From NCBI GenBank assembly GCA_021155885.1, contig JAJNBB010000020.1, positions 1-39,858 of the forward strand: a DNA stretch of 39,858 nt. The letters run 5' to 3'. A program made the translations under genes and the position numbers. Positions 9,104-16,075 of this stretch are shown here, one piece after another; position 1 is the stretch's first letter, and the number at the start of each line of letters is the position of its first letter. The notes under the pieces are model-generated. The model was not told where the DNA came from. It saw nothing but the letters and a program-made list of their open reading frames with translations, and ran no database searches. Origin of the DNA: Fibrobacteria bacterium. GTDB taxonomy: Bacteria > Fibrobacterota > Fibrobacteria > UBA11236.

Positions 9104-9194
9104 ACAGGGAGTTTCCCGGGAAGCTGTGATATCGAGAAACACCCATTATTGAATGGGAAGCGATTTCGATCCATTTTTTGGAGTTTCTCGATCA

Positions 9195-10433
9195 TCATTT
9201 GCCCGCCAGTTCCCTGTACAGCTCCACTTCCCGTTCGAAGCACTTGTCCCACGTCAGCCCCCGCGCGTAGGCGACTGCCTTGGCGGCGCGTTCTTCCCGT
9301 CCGGCGGGGTCGCGATAGAGGGCTTCGACGGCGGCGGCCAGGGCCCCGGCGTCGGCGACCGGAATGATTCGGCCCGCGCCGGACGCTTCGACGTGCTCCC
9401 GCGCCGCGCCCTGGTCGGCGGCCACCAAGGTCTGCCCGCAGGCCATCGCCTCCAGAATCGAGAGGCCGAAGGTTTCCCAACCGCTCAGCGCCAGGCCCAT
9501 CTCGCATGAGGCGTACCAGGCCGCCATGTCGGCGGGGTCGCGCACGAAACCGATGTAACGCAGGTGCCTGTGCGCGCGCACCGCCTCTTGCACCCGGTCC
9601 AGATCGGGGCCGGTGCCCGCGAACACGACGGCCGGTTCATGGCCGAGGCGGCGGCAGATGTCGGGATAAGCCTTGAGAAACGTGCGCAGCCCTTTTTCTT
9701 CCGCGAAGCGGTGCCCGAAGAAAATCGTAAGGCGTTCCGGCAGGCCGGCCTTGAGATCGAGGATCCGCGCTGCGTCGCGGCGCGCGGGCGAGAAATTTTC
9801 GGAATCCACCCCGAGGGGAACGTGATGCAGGTTGCGGACGCCATTCGCGCGCAGGCGCTCCAGGATGACGCGGCTGGGCACGAATACCGCGTCCATGCGG
9901 TTGTAGCGGAAACGCGCATAGCCCCAGGCCAGCGCCTCGGCCCACCGCCCCGCGCGCGCGCCGAAGCGGTCGAAGAATCGCCGGACATAAGTGACCGGGA
10001 AATCCGCGTGCCAAAACCCCACGAGGCGGGGACGGGCGCCCGCCGGAAGGGACCTTGCGATACGCTCGATGCGCCCGGGCAGCAGGTACGGGCTCCCGAT
10101 TTCGATCACGTCGGGACGGTGTTTCAAAATGGCCTCCCGCAGGACCGACTCGCCGGGGGCCAGCCGGTATTCCCAATTGCCGGGAAACTTGAAAGCGGGC
10201 ACGTGCTGGATGGAGGCGTTTTCACTGAGAGCTTCGCCGCGCGCTTCCGCATCGGGCATCACGAATACGTAGCGGACGCCGGGGGTCTTTCGGAAGAATT
10301 CCAGTTTTTGCAGATGGTAGCGTCGGACGCCTCCACCCGACGGACTCCAGAATTCGTTGCAATCCAGAACGGAAATTGAGCGCGTGCCCAAGACGGGCCG
10401 AGCGGCCCCGGGTTCCCCCGAAAAAGAAGCCAT
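9195..10433 (-). CDS. Glycosyltransferase family 4 (GT-B fold)
   Basis: A 412-residue retaining-type glycosyltransferase. The N-terminal Rossmann domain begins with FWSPSGGGVRRYHLQKL, a glycine-rich acceptor-side loop. The C-terminal GT1 domain has FFGHRFAEEKGL, VFAGTGPD and the E-x7-E motif (E320 to E328 in SGWETFGLSILEAMACG), which binds the nucleotide sugar. Length is normal. The ATG at 10433 is the most upstream start that does not run into the divergent lemA promoter region; a TTG a few codons in is an alternative. The extended frame upstream over lemA is antisense noise. It probably acts on cell-surface glycans with the downstream DXD enzyme. Confidence 0.85.
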   Translation of the reverse strand: MASFSGEPGAARPVLGTRSISVLDCNEFWSPSGGGVRRYHLQKLEFFRKTPGVRYVFVMPDAEARGEALSENASIQHVPAFKFPGNWEYRLAPGESVLREAILKHRPDVIEIGSPYLLPGRIERIARSLPAGARPRLVGFWHADFPVTYVRRFFDRFGARAGRWAEALAWGYARFRYNRMDAVFVPSRVILERLRANGVRNLHHVPLGVDSENFSPARRDAARILDLKAGLPERLTIFFGHRFAEEKGLRTFLKAYPDICRRLGHEPAVVFAGTGPDLDRVQEAVRAHRHLRYIGFVRDPADMAAWYASCEMGLALSGWETFGLSILEAMACGQTLVAADQGAAREHVEASGAGRIIPVADAGALAAAVEALYRDPAGREERAAKAVAYARGLTWDKCFEREVELYRELAGK

Positions 10434-10490
10434 ATGGGACAAACATAGGCATTCCGTCTTGGTATCTTGTGTCCACTTCAGGAGGCTTTT

Positions 10491-11111
10491 ATGTCGTTCA
10501 AGAATGTTATTCGATTTCCCGTGTTTCTCGCCGCCGCGGCTTTGCTCGCCGGAGGCCTTACGGGCTGCGGCTACAATCGTTTCCAGCAGCTCGACGAGGA
10601 AGTCAAGGCGCAGTGGTCCGAGGTCGTCAACCAGTATCAGCGGCGCGCGGACCTGGTGCCCAATCTCGTGAACACGGTCAAGGGGTACGCGGCGCATGAG
10701 AGCCAGGTGTTCACCGACGTCGCCGAGGCGCGCGCACGCGTAGGCTCGATCCAGGCGACGCCCGAACTCGTGAACGACGAAGCGGCCATGACGAAGTTCC
10801 TGGCGGCGCAGAGCCGCATGACCGGCGCGCTTTCGCGCCTGATGGTCGTGGCGGAGAACTACCCCCAGCTCAAGGCCGACGGCTTGTTCCGCGATCTGCA
10901 GGCCCAGCTCGAGGGCACCGAGAACCGCATCACGGTGGCGCGCGGACGTTACATCGAAACGGTCAAGCAGTATAACGTGCTGGCCCGCTCGTTCCCCACC
11001 AACCTGACCGCCCGCCTGTTCGGCTACGGGCCGAAGGCGAACTTCACCGTGGCGGACGAGGCCGCGGTTTCCACCGCGCCCTCCGTCGACTTCTCCGCGC
11101 CCGCCAAGTAA
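10491..11111 (+). CDS. lemA: LemA family protein
   Basis: A 206-residue LemA family protein. The N-terminus is a hydrophobic segment ending in GLTGCG, which reads as a lipobox (cysteine at about 24). The core block YNRFQQLDEEVKAQWSEVVNQYQRRADLVPNLVNTVKGY is the family hallmark, and LKADGLFRDLQAQLEGTENRI and the NVLARSFPTNLTARLFGY end block follow. The helical core is thought to face the periplasm; biochemical function is unsettled in the family. AGGAGG five bases upstream fixes the ATG at 10491. The two following genes encode TPM-domain proteins, a standard LemA neighbourhood. Confidence 0.93.
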   Translation: MSFKNVIRFPVFLAAAALLAGGLTGCGYNRFQQLDEEVKAQWSEVVNQYQRRADLVPNLVNTVKGYAAHESQVFTDVAEARARVGSIQATPELVNDEAAMTKFLAAQSRMTGALSRLMVVAENYPQLKADGLFRDLQAQLEGTENRITVARGRYIETVKQYNVLARSFPTNLTARLFGYGPKANFTVADEAAVSTAPSVDFSAPAK

Positions 11112-11120
11112 GGTCGCGGG

Positions 11121-11993
11121 TTGAAGTCCTTTCTCCTTTCGATCCTGCTCGCGGCCCCGTTCCTCGGGGCCGTCGAACTCGCGCCGATCCCGCCCCTGAC
11201 GGGCCGCGTCGTCGACCAGGCCGGCCTGCTCTCCGCCGCCGAACGCGGGGAGCTCGAGGCGAACCTTGCCGCGGTCGAGTCCCAAAAGGGCGCGCAAATC
11301 GTGGTGCTGATCGTGCCCACCACCAAGCCCGAGGCCATCGAGCAATATGCCCTGCGCGTCGCCGAAGCCTGGAAAATCGGGCGCGAGAAGGAAGACGACG
11401 GCCTGATTTTCCTGGTCGCCGCCGAGGACCGCGGGGTGCGCCTTGAAACCGGGTATGGGCTCGAGGGCGTGCTGCCCGACGCCCTTGCCAACCGCATTCT
11501 CGATGAGATCGTGATCCCCCGCTTCAAGGGCGGCGACTTCGCGGGAGGCATCCAGGCGGGTCTCGCGTCCATCGTGAGCGTCCTCGACGGGACCGCGCCC
11601 GCGCCCGCTCCGCGGCCCCGCAAACGCGGCGCTCCGCTGCAATTTCTGCTGGTGATCGCCCTTGCGGCGGTCTTCATCCTGCCCGCGATTTTCGGCCGGC
11701 TCTTCGGAGGCCTTTCCAGCGGCGTCGTGGTCGGAGTGCTTTCCTGGCTGCTGCTCGGATCCTTGCTGGTCGCCGTCGCGTTCGGCGCTCTCGCCTTGTT
11801 TTTGGGCCTCATCGGGCTGGGCGGCGCCCTGGCCGGAGGACTGGGAGGCGTGGGCGGCCATCGCGGATGGTCCTCGCATGGCGGCGGGTTCGGCGGGGGA
11901 GGCTTTGGAGGCGGCGGCGGTTTCGGAGGCGGCGGCGGCTTCGGAGGCGGCGGCGGGTCATTCGGAGGCGGTGGCGCCTCGGGAAACTGGTAG
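11121..11993 (+). CDS. TPM-domain membrane protein, YgcG type
   Basis: A 290-residue protein with a signal peptide (about residues 1-17), a periplasmic TPM domain (about 28-155; LTGRVVDQAGLLSAAERGELE and ETGYGLEGVLPDALANRI are characteristic), two hydrophobic blocks (about 174-193 and 200-243) and a glycine-rich tail of FGGGGG repeats ending SGNW. The layout is that of YgcG proteins. TPM domains were linked to acid phosphatase activity in plants; the role in bacteria is unclear. It appears to start with TTG at 11121, nine bases after lemA, so it is probably translated from the same mRNA. The Gly-rich tail gives a strongly repetitive G-rich DNA stretch at 11880-11985. Confidence 0.88.
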   Translation: MKSFLLSILLAAPFLGAVELAPIPPLTGRVVDQAGLLSAAERGELEANLAAVESQKGAQIVVLIVPTTKPEAIEQYALRVAEAWKIGREKEDDGLIFLVAAEDRGVRLETGYGLEGVLPDALANRILDEIVIPRFKGGDFAGGIQAGLASIVSVLDGTAPAPAPRPRKRGAPLQFLLVIALAAVFILPAIFGRLFGGLSSGVVVGVLSWLLLGSLLVAVAFGALALFLGLIGLGGALAGGLGGVGGHRGWSSHGGGFGGGGFGGGGGFGGGGGFGGGGGSFGGGGASGNW

Positions 11994-12000
11994 GATCGTC

Positions 12001-12510
12001 ATGGCATGGAACTTCCGCCGCTGGCTGCGGCACGAACTGACCGGCGCGAGCGCCGTGCGCAAGGTTTTGTCCGCCGAGGCGCTGGCGCGCCTGGGCGGCG
12101 TGGTAGCCCAAAGCGAAAAACGCCATACCGGAGAGATCCGCCTGGCGGTCGAGGCGTCCCTGGATCTGCCCCTTTTCCGCAACGGGATCTCGGCGCGCGA
12201 AAGGGCCCTGGCGGTGTTTTCGGATCTGCATGTGTGGGATACCGAAGCCAACAACGGGGTTCTGATTTATCTGCTGCTGGCGGATCATGACGTGGAGATC
12301 GTCGCGGACCGCGGGATCCATGAAATCGTGGGGGCCGTGGGTTGGGAGGAAATCTGCCACGCCATGGAACGGGCCTTCCGTCTCGGCCGCTTCGAGGAAG
12401 GCCTCGAGGAAGGCATCCGCGCGGTGTCCCAGCATCTGGAGGCCCATTTCCCGGCGACGGGAGCTGACGACCGCAACGAACTGCCCGACGAACCCGTCTT
12501 GCTACGGTGA
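12001..12510 (+). CDS. Soluble TPM-domain protein
   Basis: A 169-residue protein without signal peptide or membrane helix. The segment HTGEIRLAVEASLDLPLFRNGISARERALAVFSDLHVWDTEANNGVLIYLLLADHDVEIVADRGI matches the second TPM paralogue usually found after lemA and the YgcG-like gene. The conserved end block CHAMERAFRLGRFEEGLEEGI is present. It starts at ATG 12001, seven bases after the previous stop, and completes a lemA-TPM-TPM operon. Its last nine bases overlap the 3' end of the convergent lpxB gene. Confidence 0.87.
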   Translation: MAWNFRRWLRHELTGASAVRKVLSAEALARLGGVVAQSEKRHTGEIRLAVEASLDLPLFRNGISARERALAVFSDLHVWDTEANNGVLIYLLLADHDVEIVADRGIHEIVGAVGWEEICHAMERAFRLGRFEEGLEEGIRAVSQHLEAHFPATGADDRNELPDEPVLLR

Positions 12511-13605
12511 GGCGGTAAGCGCCAGGCAGGCCTCCACGCCTTTTTTCACGCCCTGATTCGATCCCATGGCGGCCCAGACGGCCGCCGCGGCATCCGCCGG
12601 GTCGGCTCCGCTCCAGTCGCCGACGCGCTCGGGAATCCCGGGAGGATTCCTTTTAAAATCCGTAACGGTTCCCACCCATTCTGGCAGGATCTCCTGTTTT
12701 CCCCGAACGCCGGCCAGTACATTGGGCAGGGAGAGGGGCGGGCCGCGCAGCTTGCGGCGACCCATCCACAGCGTCAGCGGATCCACGATGGCCCAGGCGC
12801 GGGTGGGGATCCTCCGCAGAAACAATTCCAGCGTGATGGTTCCGGGGAACGCGATGGCCGCGCCCGCGCGCGCGAAAGCCTGGTCCCGATCCGTCAGGAC
12901 CTCGGCGTCCTCGCCGCAAAGCCTCCGCGCTTCCTCCCCCAGGAATTCGGGCACCAGAACGTCCACGCCCTGCAGCGTGCCGAAGAAGGCGCGCACCCGG
13001 CCGAGCCATAGCGGCAGGTTGCGAGTCATCACTCCCGCGCGGCTGCCGGGGCAAAGGAGCAGGCGCGTCCCGCGCGGCGGGTCGAAGGCCGGCTCGGGAA
13101 AGAAATGTCCCTGCGAGACGGGCACGGCCCAAGGGGCGTAAGAGTCGGCCTCGAAGGGAAAAAGAAACTGCAGGGACGCCCCCTTCAGGTCGCGTCGCAG
13201 GCGTTGCCGGCGGGTCCCGGGCGCGCGGTAGGCCCAAAGCTGGGGCGGCGCGACGAAGTGCACGGGCACGCCCCGCTTCAGGGCCGCGCGGGCGAGGCCG
13301 AGGTTCATGCCCGGGTAGTCGACCAGAAGCACGAGGTCGGGCCGGAAGGCGGCCAGGGCGCGTCGCAGGCGTGCATAGGCCCGCGCGAGGAAGAAAGTTC
13401 GGCGCAGTACGTCGAAGAGGCCGTTCACGGCGAGGTCCCGCAGGGGGAACAGGGAACGGAGTCCTTGCTCCTCGCAGCGGGGACCGCCGAAGCCCGCGAC
13501 TTCCAGCGCGCGGTTTTGCCCCTGAAGCTCCGCGCCTAGGGCGCCGAGCAGCGCCGCCAGGATGCGGTCCCCCGAGGCTTCGCCCGCTCCCACGAAAATT
13601 TTCAT
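12502..13605 (-). CDS. lpxB: Lipid-A-disaccharide synthase
   Basis: Transfers 2,3-diacyl-glucosamine-1-P from UDP to lipid X, making the lipid A disaccharide at the inner face of the cytoplasmic membrane. The 367-residue protein (family about 380) has GEASGD at 8-13, the segment LVDYPGMNLGLARAALKRGVPVHFVAPPQLWAYR, PGSR in the C-terminal half, and the LSLPNVLAG block near the end. The start ATG overlaps the stop codon of the upstream HAD gene (ATGA, 13602-13605). Its presence shows the organism makes an LPS-type outer membrane. Other lpx genes are not in the window, so lpxB is detached from the usual lpxD-fabZ-lpxA cluster. Confidence 0.9.
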   Translation of the reverse strand: MKIFVGAGEASGDRILAALLGALGAELQGQNRALEVAGFGGPRCEEQGLRSLFPLRDLAVNGLFDVLRRTFFLARAYARLRRALAAFRPDLVLLVDYPGMNLGLARAALKRGVPVHFVAPPQLWAYRAPGTRRQRLRRDLKGASLQFLFPFEADSYAPWAVPVSQGHFFPEPAFDPPRGTRLLLCPGSRAGVMTRNLPLWLGRVRAFFGTLQGVDVLVPEFLGEEARRLCGEDAEVLTDRDQAFARAGAAIAFPGTITLELFLRRIPTRAWAIVDPLTLWMGRRKLRGPPLSLPNVLAGVRGKQEILPEWVGTVTDFKRNPPGIPERVGDWSGADPADAAAAVWAAMGSNQGVKKGVEACLALTASP

Positions 13606-14309
13606 TCCAGCGTTTCCGGATCCAAATCCAACAGGGAATCCACCACGCGGTGCCCCGCGGCCGAGGCGATCGCGGTCACCGCGGCCCCCTCCGCGCCCCG
13701 CGCGGCCGTGTGCGGCCGGACCCAGATCGTGCGCCACCCGCGCGCACGGGCCCCCTCCAGGTTATCGAGCCGGTCGTCGGCGAAGATCAGGTCCGAGGGA
13801 ACGTGCTTGTCCAGCAGGAACGCCTCCACCTTCGCGAAGGCGGAAGCCTCGGGCTTTCCCACCCAATCCATGAAGTCGATGTCGAAGACGCCTTGGATGC
13901 GTCCCTGGACGTCGGGATCGGCGAGGAGCAGGTCCGAGATGCCGATATGCGCCAGGCACCGGTCGGCCCAGTCCCGGCGGGCGTTGGTGAACAGGTAGGT
14001 GGGAAGGTTGCGGGCCGCGCGCAGGAGCCAGTCGCGCAGGCGCGGGTCGGCGGGAGGCATGAGATGGTCCTCCAGGTCCTGGATGAAGGTGGTGTACGCG
14101 TCGCGGCTGACGCCGTGCAATACTTCCAGCCCGCGCAGGGTCGTTCCGTAGGCAGCGCACAGGTCCCGCCGCAGCTGATCCGCCTGACCCCCGGGGAGGC
14201 CCAGCGTCGTTTCGATGAAGCGCGTGATGCGGGCGTCGACGGCGTCCAAGGTGGGGGCGGTCGAAGGGTACAGGGTATGGTCTAGATCCAGGAGCAGTAT
14301 GCGGGACAT
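13602..14309 (-). CDS. HAD-family hydrolase, pyrimidine 5'-nucleotidase type
   Basis: A 235-residue HAD phosphatase. Motif I is D8-L-D10-H-T (DLDHTLYP), motif II is the threonine in LFTNARRDWA, and the acidic motif IV is FADDRLDN. DLDHTLYPS and the helical cap resemble the Phm8/SDT1-type pyrimidine 5'-nucleotidases, which dephosphorylate nucleoside monophosphates; other small phosphomonoesters are possible. The gene is coupled to lpxB by a 4-base overlap, a pairing with no obvious pathway logic. The start is ATG at 14309, beside the heptad palindrome in the divergent promoter region. Confidence 0.85.
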   Translation of the reverse strand: MSRILLLDLDHTLYPSTAPTLDAVDARITRFIETTLGLPGGQADQLRRDLCAAYGTTLRGLEVLHGVSRDAYTTFIQDLEDHLMPPADPRLRDWLLRAARNLPTYLFTNARRDWADRCLAHIGISDLLLADPDVQGRIQGVFDIDFMDWVGKPEASAFAKVEAFLLDKHVPSDLIFADDRLDNLEGARARGWRTIWVRPHTAARGAEGAAVTAIASAAGHRVVDSLLDLDPETLE

Positions 14310-14342
14310 GGGGAGAAAATACTTCCTGGGCGGTTCTCTGTC

Positions 14343-14423
14343 GTTGTTGGTTGTTAGTTGGAAGAGCGGACGGAGTCGCCGCCCCAGGTTTTATGGGTTT
14401 TCCAACAACCAACAACCAACAAC
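14343..14423. repeat. Heptad-repeat palindrome between HAD gene and ABC gene (GTTGTTG type)
   Basis: The left arm 14343-14361 has the units GTTGTTG and GTTGTTA and a partial third. The right arm 14402-14423 carries three CAACAAC-type units. The centre is 40 bases. The first 18 bases of the left arm equal those of the arm at 4076, so this is a second copy of the same element family. It occupies most of the 149-base gap between two divergent genes and so must overlap or neighbour their promoters. Confidence 0.8.
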
Positions 14424-14458
14424 CTGTATTCCTCGCAACCCCAATTATCTTTCCTCTC

Positions 14459-16075
14459 ATGCCCCTCCTCGAAGTCGAAAACCTCTCCGTGCACATCCCG
14501 ACGGATGCGGGGCTCGTGCGTCCCGTGGACGGCGTTTCCTTCTCCGTCGCGGCGGGGGAAGTGCTGGCGCTCGTGGGCGAGTCGGGCAGCGGCAAAAGCA
14601 TGAGCGCGCTCGCGGTGATGGGTCTGCTGCCGTTCGCGGCCTCGCACGCCGAGGGATCGATCCGCTTCGAGGGAGCGGCCCTGGAAAAACTGTCGGACAA
14701 GCAGCGGCGCATTTTGCGCGGCCGCGAGATGGCGATGGTCTTTCAGGACCCGATGCAATACCTGAATCCCGTCATGACCTGCGGCCGGCAGGTGGGCGAG
14801 GCGCTGCGCGCCCTCGACGGCGCCGACAACGCCGAGGCGCATGCGCGCGTGATCGAGTTGTTCCGCGAGACGGGACTTCCCGATCCGGAACGGCAATTTC
14901 GCCAGTACCCGCACGAATTGTCGGGAGGCATGCGGCAGCGGGTGCTGATCGCCATGATGCTCATGCGCCGTCCGCGCTTGCTGGTCGCCGACGAGCCCAC
15001 CACGGCGCTGGACGCGACCGTTCAGGCCCAGATCCTGGACCTTCTGCGCGGACTCGCGCGCAAGCGCGGAATGGGCCTCCTGCTGATCACCCACGACCTG
15101 GGCGCCGTGGCGCGCGTGGCCGACCGCGCGGCGGTGATGCGCGCCGGGAAGATCGTGGAGACCCTGTCGGCGGGGGACCTGTTCACCCGCGCGGCCCATC
15201 CCTATACCCGCATGCTCCTGGACGCGATGCCGGTGCGCAGGATCGGCGTCGTAGGGGAGACGCATGCGTCCCCCCTACAGAACGGCATCGCCCCCCTGTT
15301 GTCGGCGCGCGGCATACAGGTGCATTATGCGGTGGGCGGCGGCTTGTTCGGCGCTTCCGGCGTCGCCCGGGCCGTGGACGGAGTCGACCTGGACGTATTC
15401 CCGGGGGAGACGGTGGCCATCGTGGGAGAGTCCGGTTCGGGAAAAAGCACGCTGGGGCGCGGCTTGATCCGGCTGGGGCCCGTCACCGCGGGCACGCTGA
15501 CCTGGGAGGGCGAAACCGACCTGCTCGCGCTGGGAGCGCGGGAGCTGCGCGGCTTCCGCCGCGAGGCGCAGATGGTGTTCCAGGATCCTTATGCTTCGCT
15601 CAACCCCCGCCTGAGCGCGGGGTATCTGCTGGCGGAGCCCTTGCGCATCCACGCCATCATCCCGGAACGGGAGATGAAGGCGCGCGTCGCCCACCTGCTG
15701 GAATCCGTGGGCCTGCCCCCCGAGGCCGCGGCCAAATACCCGCACCAGTTTTCGGGAGGCCAGCGCCAGCGTCTTGCCATCGCCCGCGCCTTGGCCGTGT
15801 CCCCGAAGCTGGTGGTCGCCGACGAACCCGTGTCGTCCCTAGACATGTCGGTGCAGGCGCAGGTGCTGGATCTCCTGGAGGAATTGCGCGCCCGGCTCGG
15901 CCTGACCTATGTGTTCATCTCGCATGACCTGGCGGTGGTCGAGCGCATTTCCGACCGGGTTCTGGTCCTGCACCAAGGCCGGGTGGTGGAGGAGGGGCGG
16001 ACGCGGGACGTCTATGCGAACCCCCGCCATCCCTACACGCAAATGCTGCTGGAAGCCATGGCCCCCCGCGTTTAG
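14459..16075 (+). CDS. Peptide/nickel-type ABC transporter, fused double ATPase
   Basis: A 538-residue protein with two complete ABC ATPase domains, like YejF or GsiA: a DppD-type half (Walker A 40-47, signature LSGGMRQR, Walker B LLVADEPTTALD) and a DppF-type half (Walker A 323-330, signature FSGGQRQRLAIARAL, Walker B LVVADEPVSSLD). Each half ends with the HPYTRMLLDAM/HPYTQMLLEAM block of oligopeptide importers. It would power uptake of peptides or a similar solute. No permease or binding protein is in the window, so the partners lie elsewhere. The start at ATG 14459 fits the first strand of the domain; no good ribosome binding site is visible. The interdomain linker contains a GTAGGGG-type palindrome, read in frame. 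It converges with a lipoprotein gene, overlapping by four bases. Confidence 0.92.
   Translation: MPLLEVENLSVHIPTDAGLVRPVDGVSFSVAAGEVLALVGESGSGKSMSALAVMGLLPFAASHAEGSIRFEGAALEKLSDKQRRILRGREMAMVFQDPMQYLNPVMTCGRQVGEALRALDGADNAEAHARVIELFRETGLPDPERQFRQYPHELSGGMRQRVLIAMMLMRRPRLLVADEPTTALDATVQAQILDLLRGLARKRGMGLLLITHDLGAVARVADRAAVMRAGKIVETLSAGDLFTRAAHPYTRMLLDAMPVRRIGVVGETHASPLQNGIAPLLSARGIQVHYAVGGGLFGASGVARAVDGVDLDVFPGETVAIVGESGSGKSTLGRGLIRLGPVTAGTLTWEGETDLLALGARELRGFRREAQMVFQDPYASLNPRLSAGYLLAEPLRIHAIIPEREMKARVAHLLESVGLPPEAAAKYPHQFSGGQRQRLAIARALAVSPKLVVADEPVSSLDMSVQAQVLDLLEELRARLGLTYVFISHDLAVVERISDRVLVLHQGRVVEEGRTRDVYANPRHPYTQMLLEAMAPRV
15251..15278. repeat. GTAGGGG-type palindrome inside the ABC gene linker
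   Basis: A 28-bp palindrome with one mismatched pair. The ends are GTAGGGG and CCCCCTAC and the centre is GACGCATGCGTC. It encodes about residues 265-274 of the double ATPase, exactly between the two domains, and keeps the frame open. This is the form of short dispersed intergenic palindromes in many genomes; in coding sequence it looks like an in-frame insertion. Confidence 0.7.

Noticed and set aside
10434-11879. Minus-strand extension of the GT4 gene across lemA and the TPM gene
   Set aside because: Would read antisense to two clear genes; the added residues are low-complexity and unlike any glycosyltransferase.
11880-11985. G-rich tandem DNA repeat
   Set aside because: It encodes the FGGGGG tail typical of YgcG-type proteins, so coding constraint explains it.
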